A stretch of 64,000 nucleotides of DNA from DATKZS01 sp035527835 [NCBI: bacterium] (GTDB taxonomy: Bacteria; RBG-13-61-14). Below the pieces are notes generated by a model. That model saw only the letters and a program-made list of their open reading frames with translations, did no database searches and had not been told where the DNA came from. Positions 1-7,142 of this stretch are shown here, in pieces. Position numbers and translations under genes: made by a program. The stretch covers positions 1 to 64,000 of the forward strand of contig DATKZS010000093.1 of NCBI GenBank assembly GCA_035527835.1, written 5' to 3'. Position 1 is the first letter of the stretch; every line of letters starts with the position of its first letter.

Positions 1-70
1 GTTTAAAAATAATCCTTGGCGCTCTTGGCGTCTTGGCGGTTCTCCGGTCCGTTTATTTTGGACAGCGCTG
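1..70. repeat. Family R repeat, CTTGGCG-word arm (copy 1)
   Basis: Positions 1-70 match 22757-22826 with one mismatch (position 67). The arm contains three spaced copies of a TTGGCG word. In the second copy an inverted arm is present about 150 nt away; here it would lie outside the window. Confidence 0.9.
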
Positions 71-107
71 ACTTGAATTAGAATTTCTCCAATCTCTTAA
101 GCACACT

Positions 108-194
108 CTAATTGTCGTGACGAACCGGGCGCTCGGTCGTGAAGCCTCTGCGCCCCGTCAGCATCAGGTTTTCCGGGATTTCCTGCGAGCACAT
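108..194 (-). CDS. Possible 28-residue small protein
   Basis: A 28-codon frame starts at an ATG about 20 nt downstream of the start point expected from a near-consensus promoter at 222-251 on the same strand. The peptide begins MCSQEIPENL and ends in RHDN. It is polar, with no membrane segment, and I do not recognise it. No clear ribosome binding site is seen, only GAAG close to the ATG. A weak inverted repeat (AATTAGA/TCTAATT) follows the stop. It could be a real small protein, the leader of a small RNA, or the remnant of a lost gene. Confidence 0.3.
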   Translation of the reverse strand: MCSQEIPENLMLTGRRGFTTERPVRHDN

Positions 195-221
195 CTTCGA
201 ACTTCGTTGCAGACAAGATTT

Positions 222-251
222 ATTATACTACAATTTTTACTGCCTTGTCCA
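222..251 (-). promoter_or_regulatory. Sigma-70-type promoter
   Basis: On the minus strand TGGACA (-35, 246-251) is separated by 18 nt from a perfect TATAAT (-10, 222-227). The predicted start near 215 would transcribe the small frame at 108-194 and run towards the left edge. It is one of the best-matching promoters in the window. Confidence 0.55.
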
Positions 252-340
252 GCAAAAAATGAAGCTTTTTCACTGGATTAAAATTATTAATGAGAACGCC
301 TTAATCTGGCGCTAAAGGAGTAAATCGCAAAAAAGAATAT

Positions 341-418
341 ACACGGATGGGACGGATTAAACGGATTTTCACGGATCAGATGAATGGGAATCCGTGGCAT
401 CTCTCTTCAATCCGTATG
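341..418. repeat. Family E repeat, ACGGATTAAACGGATT word
   Basis: Tandem CGGAT-containing words on the left (341-375) are followed by inverted ATCCGT words (389-418). The outer left arm also pairs well with the right arm of the second family E copy ending at 595, so the two copies may be one interrupted element. Confidence 0.75.
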
Positions 419-424
419 TCTCAC

Positions 425-488
425 ATTGTGGTGCGGGCCTCTGGCCTGCATTCCGGGCAGTCGCAGGCGGGACGCCTGCACCACAATT
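425..488. repeat. Family J palindrome, GTGGTGC...GCACCAC
   Basis: The outer arms ATTGTGGTG and CACCACAAT enclose two internal hairpins, GCGGGCC/GGCCTGC and GCAGGC/GCCTGC. The element lies between two family E copies, suggesting a nested insertion. Confidence 0.75.
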
Positions 489-509
489 AATTTATTAAAC
501 ACTACACTA

Positions 510-595
510 ACGGATCAATACGGATTAAACGGATTGAGACCTCTTAACATTCTTCTCTGATCCGTGTTATCCGTTCCATCCGTTCCATCCGTGTA
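510..595. repeat. Family E repeat, second copy
   Basis: CGGAT words at 510-535 and inverted ATCCGT words at 558-595 can form a long imperfect hairpin. It ends 36 nt after the cooC stop codon in the direction of transcription and so sits in the 3' region of the redox operon. Confidence 0.75.
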
Positions 596-630
596 ACTTC
601 CGGGATTTCTTGAAAGGCGGGCAGGCCGAT

Positions 631-1392
631 CTATTGCCACTCCGCGCTCAGCTTCTCCATCATCCGCTCCGCGGCTTGGGCCGCCGCGCAATCATCGGGC
701 AGCTCCAGGAACGAGCGGGTCTCCAGGTCGAACTCCTTGACCTGCGGGTCCTCCGGCACCATGCCCAAGAGCGGGACCTCGAGATCCTTCACCATCTCCA
801 TGAGCCGGGGGTCCAGGTCCACGGCGCGGCTCACCACCAGGTATTTCTTGACGATGGGCAGTTTGAGCTCGGCCACCAGGTCGAGCAGTCCGCGCACCGT
901 GCGCATCCCTTTCATGGAAGGGTCGGTCACCATCAGCAGCACGTCGATGCGGTTCGCGGTGCGGCGGGAGAGGTGTTCCATGCCCGCCTCGTTGTCCAGC
1001 ACCACGTAGCGGTAGTTCTCCGTGAGCCGCTCCAGCATGTCGCGCAGCACCGAGTTGGCCGAGCAGTAACACCCCGGGCCCTCCGGCCGGCCCATCGCGA
1101 GCAGGTCAATGCCCTTGGCCTCCGCCACCGCCTGGTTCAGCCGCAGCTCCAGGTACGCCTGCTTCGACATCCCCTCCGGGATGGTGAGCTTCTGGCCGTG
1201 GAACTCCTCCAACACCTGCCCCACCGTCTGCTCCACCGCAATCGCCAGCGCCGGCGCCAGGTTCGCGTTCGGGTCCGCGTCAACCGCCAAAATCGGCTTC
1301 ATCCCCTTCTTCATCAGGCTCCGGATCAACAAGGCCGACAGCGTCGTCTTGCCCGTGCCCCCCTTGCCGCAAACCGCCATGACCAGGCTCAA
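631..1392 (-). CDS. cooC: CooC-type nickel-inserting ATPase (CODH maturation)
   Basis: This is a P-loop ATPase of the MinD/ParA class, in the branch that loads nickel into carbon monoxide dehydrogenase. From the TTG start it has 253 residues. The deviant Walker A motif GKGGTGKTT is at residues 9-17, the CxC metal site Cys108-Tyr-Cys110 follows GRPEGPG, and the family sequence VLDNEAGMEHLSRRT lies at about 131-145. The TTG at 1392 is chosen because GGAGG lies 8 nt upstream; ATG 1380 is the alternative. Longer frames to 1455 read into a repeat. It is the last gene of an operon with HydB/HydC/HoxU-like subunits. No CODH or acetyl-CoA synthase gene is visible, so the client enzyme must be encoded elsewhere. 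Confidence 0.88.
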   Translation of the reverse strand: MSLVMAVCGKGGTGKTTLSALLIRSLMKKGMKPILAVDADPNANLAPALAIAVEQTVGQVLEEFHGQKLTIPEGMSKQAYLELRLNQAVAEAKGIDLLAMGRPEGPGCYCSANSVLRDMLERLTENYRYVVLDNEAGMEHLSRRTANRIDVLLMVTDPSMKGMRTVRGLLDLVAELKLPIVKKYLVVSRAVDLDPRLMEMVKDLEVPLLGMVPEDPQVKEFDLETRSFLELPDDCAAAQAAERMMEKLSAEWQ

Positions 1393-1418
1393 CTTTATTT
1401 CCTCCAATGTGTTAAAAA

Positions 1419-1504
1419 GGGTTTGTGGTTTGTAGTTTGTGGTTTGTGGTTCCAAGGACCGCCACTTCGTTCAACCACAAACCTCAAACCCCAAACCTCA
1501 AACC
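1419..1504. repeat. Family A hairpin, GGTTTG(T/A)GG word
   Basis: The left arm (1419-1452) is built from GGTTTGTGG-like words and the right arm (1472-1504) from their inverse. It fills the gap between the HoxU-like gene and cooC, and supplies the TGA stop codon of the HoxU-like gene. Confidence 0.85.
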
Positions 1505-2145
1505 TTTTGCTTGAAATACAATGCTCCGACCGGACATACGCTCACGCACTCCCCGCACCCCGCGCAATCATGCCCCGCGAGCGGCTGTCCGTCAAACGTG
1601 CCTACGTGCGTCTTCATGCCCCGGTCCATGAAATCCAGGATCCGGCTCCGCACCATCTCGTTGCACACGTGCACGCACTTTCCGCACAGGATGCAGTGGT
1701 TCGGGTTGAGCCCGAAGTCCGGACGGGAATCGTCAACCGGCCAGTCCGGCTCGATCTTCGGCAGCCCCTTGGGCTTGAGCGGGAGCTTGCGTTCGCGCGC
1801 GATCTCCTGCAGCGCGCACTTCTTGTTGGCCGGGCACTTGGCGCAGTCGAGCCGGTGCGTGGACATGAGCAGAGCGAACCCGGAGCGCACCAGCCGGTCC
1901 ACCCGCTCGCTCCGCGTGCGCACCACCATGCCCGGCCGAACCGTCTCCGTGCACGCCGTCACCGGCCCCTCCCGGCCCTCGAGCTCCACGAAGCACAGCC
2001 GGCACGACCCCGGATGAAAAGCGATCTCCCGGCCCGCGCACAGATGCGGCACGTAAATCCCCGCGTCCAGCGCCGCCCACAGCACCCGATCGCCCTCTTC
2101 CGCGCTCACGGTCTTGCCGTCAATCTGGATCTCGATCTTTCCCAT
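1498..2145 (-). CDS. HoxU/NuoG-N-type iron-sulfur subunit
   Basis: This 215-residue electron-transfer protein corresponds to the iron-sulfur N-terminus of NuoG, HoxU or Fe-hydrogenases without a catalytic domain. It has a plant-type [2Fe-2S] site (Cys36, 48, 51, 65), a His-Cys3 [4Fe-4S] site (His97, Cys101, 104, 110) and two ferredoxin sites (Cys151-154-157-161 and Cys194-197-200-204). It probably relays electrons between the NADH-oxidising NuoF-like subunit and an unseen partner. It follows the nuoF-like gene by about 100 nt on the same strand. The last codons and the stop lie in a family A repeat, so the C-terminus may have been set by repeat insertion. The length fits HoxU-type small subunits. 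Confidence 0.85.
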   Translation of the reverse strand: MGKIEIQIDGKTVSAEEGDRVLWAALDAGIYVPHLCAGREIAFHPGSCRLCFVELEGREGPVTACTETVRPGMVVRTRSERVDRLVRSGFALLMSTHRLDCAKCPANKKCALQEIARERKLPLKPKGLPKIEPDWPVDDSRPDFGLNPNHCILCGKCVHVCNEMVRSRILDFMDRGMKTHVGTFDGQPLAGHDCAGCGECVSVCPVGALYFKQKV

Positions 2146-2216
2146 CCTGATTTCGCCCGTCCCTCCGGGACCAAGAGTTTAGCCCTCCAGCTTTCTTGCT
2201 GATTCTTCTACAACTC

Positions 2217-2251
2217 TTATCCTGAATATCCTGTTCATCCCTGTTAATTCT
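2217..2251. repeat. Family C half-unit (ATCCTGTTAATCC word)
   Basis: A single arm of ATCCTG words lies between the nuoF-like and HoxU-like genes. On the minus strand it includes the TAA stop codon of the nuoF-like gene. No inverted partner is visible. Confidence 0.7.
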
Positions 2252-4184
2252 CTTTCTTCTTCTCCGGCCGGGGCTCCGAAGGCGGCACCTCCCGGAGCGG
2301 CGAAATCTTGCGGATGGCGTCGTACTCCGGCGGGCAGGAGCCCATGCAGGAGTTGCACCGCACGCACAGCTCCTGGTCAACCACCTTGATCCGCTTCGAG
2401 TTCGCGTAAATCGCCTCCGGCGGGCAGCTCCCCACGCAGGCGTCGCACGAGCGCACGCACTTTTTAGGATCAATATAGTACGCGGTCATGGCCTTGCACA
2501 CCTTGGCCCGGCAAAAATGCTCCCGGATGTGCTCCTGGTATTCCTCGCGGAAGTATTTGAGCGTGGTGAGCACCGGGTTGGGCGCGGTCTTGCCCAGGTT
2601 ACACAGCGCCCCGGCCTTGATGTCCCGCGCCATCTCCTCGAGCAGATCCAGGTCCTCGATCCGCCCCTCTCCGGCCGTGATCCGCTTGATGATGTCGAGC
2701 ATCTGCCGCGTGCCGATCCGGCAGAACGTGCACTTGCCGCACGACTCGTGCTGCGTGAACTCCAGGAAAAAGCGCGCGGTGTCCACCAGGCAGTTGTCCT
2801 CGTCAAGCACCACCATCCCGCCCGAGCCCATGATCGCGCCCGCGTCGCGCAGGCTGTCAAAATCTATGGGCGTGTCCAGCATCGCCTCCGGCAGACACCC
2901 CCCGGAAGGCCCGCCGATCTGCACCGCCTTGAATTTTTTGTGGTGCGGCACGCCGCCGCCGATCTCGAAAATCACCTCCCGGAGCGTCGCCCCCATCGCG
3001 ACCTCCACCAGCCCCGTGTTCGCGATCTTGCCCGCCAGCGCGAACACCGCCGTGCCCTTGCTCTGCTCCGTGCCCACGGAGCAAAACCACTCCGGTCCCC
3101 GTTCCACGATGCGCGGCACGTACGCCAGCGTCTTCACGTTGTTGACCGCGGTCGGTTTCTCGAACAGGCCGGACTCGGAGGGGTAGGGCGGCCGCACCCG
3201 CGGCATGCCCCGCCGCCCCTCCACCGACGCGATCAGCGCCGTCTCCTCGCCGCACACGAACGCGCCCGCGCCCTCCATCACGTCAACGTCGAAGTTGAGG
3301 CCCGTGCCCAGAACCGCTTCGCCCAACAGCCCCGCCTCCCGCGCCGCCTTGATCGCGCGCCGCATCCGCCGCACCGCGAGCGGGTACTCGGCCCGCACGT
3401 AGATGAAGCCCTGCGCCGCGGCCGTGACGCGCGCGCCGATCAGCAGGCCCTCGATGAGCGCGTGCGGGTCCGACTCGATGATGGCGCGGTCCATGAACGC
3501 GCCGGGGTCGCCCTCGTCCGCGTTGCAGATCAGGTACCGCTCCGTTTCCCGCGCGTTCCGGAGCATCTCCCACTTGCGCCAGATGGGGAAGCCCGCGCCG
3601 CCCAGACCGCGCAGGCCCGAGCGCTGGAGCGACTCCAGGCATTGCTCCGGTGACATTTCAAGCGCCGCTGCCAGCCCCGCGTAGGCCCCATTGGCGATGG
3701 CATCCACTATGTTATCCGGATCAATCACGCCCGCCCGCGCGAGCAGCCTCCGCTCTTCCCGGCCCCAGCGCGGCAGGTCGGCCATCCGCGGCAGCCCGAG
3801 CTCGTTGTCTTCCACCGCGCCCAAAAAAACATCGAGGTAAGGGTCCTCTTCAAGAAAAAATTTCTGGGTGAGATTGCGCACGATGATGGGGGTGAGGTGG
3901 TGGTAGATCATGCCCGGATACCCCGGCCGCTTGACCACCGCCATCGGCTCCGCGTAGCAATGGCCGTGGCAGCCGGTATCCATGACCGGCACGGTGAGCC
4001 CGAGCTCTTCGAAGCTCTCGATAAAAGCGTCGCGCACGGCGAGCGCGCCCGCCGACCGGCCGCAGGTGGCAGTGCCCACCAGCACGTAGGGCCGGTCCGG
4101 GCCGCGCCGCAGTTCCCATTGCTGGCGCGATTTATTGAGGAGGGCGGTAAAGACCTCGCGCCCTTTGACGCTTCCCTCGCTCAT
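2244..4184 (-). CDS. NADH-binding HydB/NuoF-type flavoprotein
   Basis: The 646-residue protein has the HydB domain order: an N-terminal thioredoxin-like [2Fe-2S] region (Cys41, 72, 76), the NuoF core and a C-terminal double ferredoxin domain. The core has the NADH loop RGLGGAGFP near 192, the FMN motif NADEGDPGAFMDR and the [4Fe-4S] ligands Cys482, 485, 488 and 528. It should bind FMN and NADH in a soluble electron-transfer or bifurcating complex. Two oddities stand out: only three obvious N-terminal cluster cysteines, and a first C-terminal cluster spaced Cys576-x3-Cys580-x2-Cys583-x3-Cys587 instead of the usual x2-x2-x3, while the second (Cys607, 610, 613, 617) is regular. It overlaps the upstream nuoE-like gene by 4 nt. 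Confidence 0.93.
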   Translation of the reverse strand: MSEGSVKGREVFTALLNKSRQQWELRRGPDRPYVLVGTATCGRSAGALAVRDAFIESFEELGLTVPVMDTGCHGHCYAEPMAVVKRPGYPGMIYHHLTPIIVRNLTQKFFLEEDPYLDVFLGAVEDNELGLPRMADLPRWGREERRLLARAGVIDPDNIVDAIANGAYAGLAAALEMSPEQCLESLQRSGLRGLGGAGFPIWRKWEMLRNARETERYLICNADEGDPGAFMDRAIIESDPHALIEGLLIGARVTAAAQGFIYVRAEYPLAVRRMRRAIKAAREAGLLGEAVLGTGLNFDVDVMEGAGAFVCGEETALIASVEGRRGMPRVRPPYPSESGLFEKPTAVNNVKTLAYVPRIVERGPEWFCSVGTEQSKGTAVFALAGKIANTGLVEVAMGATLREVIFEIGGGVPHHKKFKAVQIGGPSGGCLPEAMLDTPIDFDSLRDAGAIMGSGGMVVLDEDNCLVDTARFFLEFTQHESCGKCTFCRIGTRQMLDIIKRITAGEGRIEDLDLLEEMARDIKAGALCNLGKTAPNPVLTTLKYFREEYQEHIREHFCRAKVCKAMTAYYIDPKKCVRSCDACVGSCPPEAIYANSKRIKVVDQELCVRCNSCMGSCPPEYDAIRKISPLREVPPSEPRPEKKKEN

Positions 4185-4735
4185 CGGCCCTGGCCCTTGT
4201 CACCGGCATGTTCTGAGGCCGGGGGATGCTTCAATTTCTCCCGCTCTTCCTGTTCCTTCTGGAGCTTGTTCTGGAGCAGGATGCCGTCAACCTTGGTCAC
4301 CGCCATGTGGCCGATCACTTCCTTGCACACGATGGACACCGGCGCCATGGCGCACGCGCCCACGCACGCCACCCGCTCGATGCTGAACTCCCCGTCCGCC
4401 GTCCGCTCCCCTTCCTCGATCTCCAGGCGCCGCTTCCACTGGTCCAGGATCAGGTCGCCCTGCTTGATGTGGCACGCCGTGCCCATGCACGCCTGGATGT
4501 GGCACTTGCCCGGAGGCTTGAACCGGAACTGGTTGTAGAAGCTGGCCACGCCGTAAACATTGGCCGGCGAGATCCCCAGGTGGTTGGCGATCTCGATCAT
4601 GCCCGCGCGGGGCAGATAGCCCAGGGCCTCCTGCGTCTCCTGCAAGATGGAGATCAGGTTCCGGTAGCCGTCGGGGTTGGACGCGAGGATCTCCCGCACC
4701 TTTTCCAATACTTCTTTGTCTTCGTCAACTGTCAT
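4181..4735 (-). CDS. NuoE/HydC-type thioredoxin-like [2Fe-2S] subunit
   Basis: This 184-residue protein is the small partner of NuoF/HydB. A helical N-terminus of about 70 residues (including LGISPANVYGVASFYNQF) leads into a thioredoxin-like fold with [2Fe-2S] ligands Cys83, Cys88, Cys124 and Cys128 (ACMGTAC and ACVGAC). A charged tail rich in Lys and Glu extends beyond the usual end. It is the first gene of the operon nuoE-nuoF-hoxU-cooC and overlaps nuoF by ATGA, so the two are probably translationally coupled. No strong Shine-Dalgarno is seen before the ATG. The name nuoE would be misleading if complex I is absent, so no symbol is given. Confidence 0.92.
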   Translation of the reverse strand: MTVDEDKEVLEKVREILASNPDGYRNLISILQETQEALGYLPRAGMIEIANHLGISPANVYGVASFYNQFRFKPPGKCHIQACMGTACHIKQGDLILDQWKRRLEIEEGERTADGEFSIERVACVGACAMAPVSIVCKEVIGHMAVTKVDGILLQNKLQKEQEEREKLKHPPASEHAGDKGQGR

Positions 4736-4820
4736 GGGAAAATCCGTGGTTATTGATGCGGATGCACCCGTTATGGTTACAGGATAACGCTTTTTGCGGG
4801 TATTTTCTACGCCGGGCGGA

Positions 4821-4892
4821 AATTAAAAATTATGAATGATGAATTATGAAAATTAAATCCAACGCGGCGAGGAAATCATCATTCATATTTTT
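4821..4892. repeat. Family I repeat, left boundary of the IVP gene
   Basis: An AATTATGAATGATGAA word at 4821-4856 is followed by an inverted CATCATTCATATTTTT at 4877-4892. The inner part contains the stop codon (TGA in ATATGAATGATG) of the four-helix-bundle gene. The same word recurs inverted at 5263-5302. Confidence 0.8.
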
Positions 4893-5281
4893 GTCCGGTT
4901 CTTTTCTCTTCGCTTTTTGGCATTTATGATTATTTTGGAAATTATGGCGACCAGCTCTTCTGTTTCAGTTGTGATTGCCATGATCCGCTTCTCACTGACT
5001 ATTTCTGAGGCTCGTAGCAGCCGGAGCCAGTATAGGCTTTCCCTGGCTTCCTTCTGCGCGATTGCCAACTTATGGATGAAATCGGCCTTGCTCTCCGCGG
5101 ACTGTGCTTCCTCGACGTTCGCTCCGACCGAAGTCGCGGCTCTTAAAAATTGCTTCCCGATCGTCCGCCCCGCCCTGTTCCTGCCTTGCTCCAGGAATTG
5201 GTAGAGCTTTATTGCCCGTAATGAATATGCAAAGGTGCGGGTGCAGATGTCCCGTGGCTTGGATTTTTCATCATTCATCAT
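4883..5281 (-). CDS. Four-helix-bundle protein (23S rRNA IVP / S23 family)
   Basis: A 132-residue all-alpha protein of the family found as ORFs in 23S rRNA intervening sequences, related to the Avd accessory factor of diversity-generating retroelements. Recognisable parts are RTFAYSLRAIKLYQFL at about 15-30, the central GKQFLRAATSVGANVEEAQ and the helix KLAIAQKEARESLYWLRLL. The C-terminus is Lys/Arg-rich. The molecular role of free-standing members is unknown; nucleic-acid binding is plausible from the basic surface. The gene is bracketed by inverted family I repeats that encode its first residues (MMNDE) and provide its stop codon, so it looks like a self-contained cassette inserted after folD. 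Confidence 0.82.
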   Translation of the reverse strand: MMNDEKSKPRDICTRTFAYSLRAIKLYQFLEQGRNRAGRTIGKQFLRAATSVGANVEEAQSAESKADFIHKLAIAQKEARESLYWLRLLRASEIVSEKRIMAITTETEELVAIISKIIINAKKRREKNRTKI

Positions 5282-5302
5282 TCATAATTTTTCATTGAAT
5301 AT
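5263..5302. repeat. Family I repeat, right boundary of the IVP gene
   Basis: This is the inverted counterpart of 4821-4856. It contains the ATG start region of the four-helix-bundle gene and, on the same strand, the TGA stop codon of folD at 5292-5294. Confidence 0.85.
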
Positions 5303-6350
5303 TATGGTGCACCTTCGCCGCCTTGATCGTGTTTTTCATCAGCATGGTGATGGTCATGGGTCCGACGCCGCCGGGGACCGGGGTGATCTTGCCGGCTACC
5401 TTGCTGGCGGACGCGAATTCCACGTCGCCCACGAGCTTGGTCTTTTTCTCGGAGGTGGGGTCGGGGTTGGGGATGCGGTTCACGCCCACGTCAATGACCA
5501 CGGCGCCCGGCTTGATCTGGTTGCCCTTGATGTACTCGGGCACGCCGGCGGCCACGATCAGGATGTCGGCGCGCCTGGTGTGGAACGTCACGTCGCGGGT
5601 CGCGGTGTGCACGATGGTCACGGTGGCGTTCGCTCCCTCCGCCTTCTGGATCAGCATGTTGGCCACGGGCTTGCCCACGATATTGGACCGGCCGACCACC
5701 ACGACCTCCGCCCCCTTGGTCTGTACGCCCGCGCGCTTCAACAGCTCGATGCAGCCGGCCGGGGTGCAGGGCATGAAGTCGGCGTTGCCGACCATCAGCT
5801 TGCCAACGTTCACCGGATGGAACCCGTCAACGTCCTTGCCCGGGTCAATGGCGATGAGCACCTTCTGCTCGTCAATGTGCTTGGGCAGCGGGAGCTGCAC
5901 CAGGATGCCGTCAACCTTCGGGTCCGCGTTCAGCTCCGCGATCAGAGCCAGCAGGTCGGCCTCCGGAAAATCCACCGGCTTTCTGAACTCCAGCGAGTTG
6001 ATGCCGAGCTCGAGGCACGTCTTCACCTTGCTGCCCACGTAAACCTGCGACGCCGGGTTCTCGCCGACCAGGATCACCGCCAGGCCGGGCGTCACCCCGT
6101 GCTTTTCCTTGAGCTCCGCGGTCTCCCGCTTCATCTCCTCCCGCATCGAAGCCGCGACCGCGCTGCCGCTGATGATCTCCGCGGGCTGGCGCGCGACCAC
6201 CGCTTTCTTGGGGGCGGCCTTCTTTACGGCCTTCTTCGCTGCCGCCTTCTTCGCAACTTTCTTCACGGCTTTCTTGGCCGCCGGTTTCGCCGTCTTCTTG
6301 GCCTTGACCTTGCCCGCCTTTTTCGCCTTCTTCGCTTTCTTCGGTGCCAT
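5292..6350 (-). CDS. folD: FolD (methylene-THF dehydrogenase/cyclohydrolase) with an H1-like basic tail
   Basis: FolD interconverts 5,10-methylene-, methenyl- and 10-formyl-tetrahydrofolate using NAD(P). The FolD domain occupies about residues 57-352, with the catalytic Tyr104-x3-Lys108, the Rossmann motif GRSNIVGKPVANML and the signature PVPGGVGPMT. The first 50 residues are unusual: 23 are lysine, in KKA(V/A) repeats like histone H1 or AlgP tails, and are in frame with the enzyme. The ATG at 6350 has AGGAGG nine nt upstream. A second ATG at 6449, also preceded by AGGAGG but with tight spacing, would add 33 residues. In anaerobes FolD can serve the methyl branch of the Wood-Ljungdahl pathway, which fits nearby cooC. 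Confidence 0.92.
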   Translation of the reverse strand: MAPKKAKKAKKAGKVKAKKTAKPAAKKAVKKVAKKAAAKKAVKKAAPKKAVVARQPAEIISGSAVAASMREEMKRETAELKEKHGVTPGLAVILVGENPASQVYVGSKVKTCLELGINSLEFRKPVDFPEADLLALIAELNADPKVDGILVQLPLPKHIDEQKVLIAIDPGKDVDGFHPVNVGKLMVGNADFMPCTPAGCIELLKRAGVQTKGAEVVVVGRSNIVGKPVANMLIQKAEGANATVTIVHTATRDVTFHTRRADILIVAAGVPEYIKGNQIKPGAVVIDVGVNRIPNPDPTSEKKTKLVGDVEFASASKVAGKITPVPGGVGPMTITMLMKNTIKAAKVHHNIQ

Positions 6351-6777
6351 TAAACTTCTCCTCCTTTTATCTTGTTGGTTGCATCCCGATATTTCCCCGG
6401 CGCCACGGGCCGGATGTCTCCCTTTAATAATATCGAGAACTCGCGCCATGGTCCTCCTGGAAATGCCGGGCCGGCAAACATTACCGCTTCACAACTTCAT
6501 CCGCCGGGTCCGGCCAGAAAAACTCCCTCCAGCGTCAGCCATTCTTCGTGCGGGGATCGAGCATTAAACCGCTTAATCCTAAAACAACGCCTCTGCCCTG
6601 TCAAGTATCGCCCGGAGCGCCTCTGCTTCCAGGGTCAGAGCTTCGGTTTTCAGTTAATATCGGGATGGTTAAAGGTCCCGGCCAGGTCTCTAATAACTGA
6701 AAACTGAAGCTCTGACCATGAAGGCACTCAGCTTAAGACTTTTTAAGATTCGATCAGGTGTGATATAGAAATGTGGC
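6351..6777. other. Intergenic region between folD and the lipoprotein gene
   Basis: The 427 nt leader side of folD contains the strong AGGAGG site, a second SD-like AGGAGG before ATG 6449, and a family K palindrome at 6633-6717. I could not fit a ZTP or THF riboswitch consensus and found no RNA gene. Confidence 0.5.
6633..6717. repeat. Family K palindrome, GGTCAGAGCTTC...GAAGCTCTGACC
   Basis: Two 24-nt arms (6633-6656 and 6694-6717) are inverse complements with a single mismatch, separated by 37 nt. Only one copy is seen in this window. Confidence 0.85.
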
Positions 6778-7134
6778 ATGTCCATGAGGAAGAGCATGCG
6801 CATCGTATGTTTCCTGGCGGGCCTGGCGCTATTATCCTGTTGCAGCGGCCCGGGGCAGGATCGCTGTCCCGCCCCGCCTCCGCCATCGGCCCCGCCGGCC
6901 GGCGACGCTGTCCATCCGGCCGCCGCCCCCGATCATGATGCCCTTCCCGGCGCGTCTTTGCCGCCGGACGCGGCCGGAGAAGAAAAGTATTGCGCCTCCC
7001 GGTCGTCCAAGGTGTTCCATCTCCGCACTTGCCCTCAAGCGGCGCGGATCAAGCCGGAGAACCTGGTCCGGTTCAAGACCCGGGAAGAGGCCATGGCCAA
7101 GGGACGGAAGCCGTGTAAGCTGTGCAGTCCCTGA
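6778..7134 (+). CDS. Small lipoprotein with Ada-like Cys-rich C-terminal domain
   Basis: A 118-residue exported protein. A short signal sequence ends in LLSC (about residue 21), a plausible lipobox. A Pro/Ala-rich linker of about 45 residues follows, then a domain from about residue 70 (YCASRSSKVFHLRTCP ... RKPCKLCSP). Its four Cys/His-rich positions and the S-x-VFH-x2-TC pattern resemble the Ada-type zinc-binding fold often attached to secreted nucleases. The nuclease domain itself is absent. Starts at 6778 or 6796 (ATG after AGGAAG) are possible. The gene stands alone, convergent with the hydrolase gene at 7143. The function is unknown; metal or nucleic-acid binding outside the cytoplasm is a guess. 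Confidence 0.65.
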   Translation: MSMRKSMRIVCFLAGLALLSCCSGPGQDRCPAPPPPSAPPAGDAVHPAAAPDHDALPGASLPPDAAGEEKYCASRSSKVFHLRTCPQAARIKPENLVRFKTREEAMAKGRKPCKLCSP

Positions 7135-7142
7135 CGCGGCGT

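Noticed and set aside
610-2202. A 530-codon plus-strand frame
   Set aside because: It lies antisense to cooC and the HoxU-like gene, is rich in His/Arg/Leu typical of GC-rich antisense frames, and crosses a repeat.
6351-6560. Possible ZTP or tetrahydrofolate riboswitch upstream of folD
   Set aside because: The region has local GC stems, but I could not match the conserved core bases of either class.
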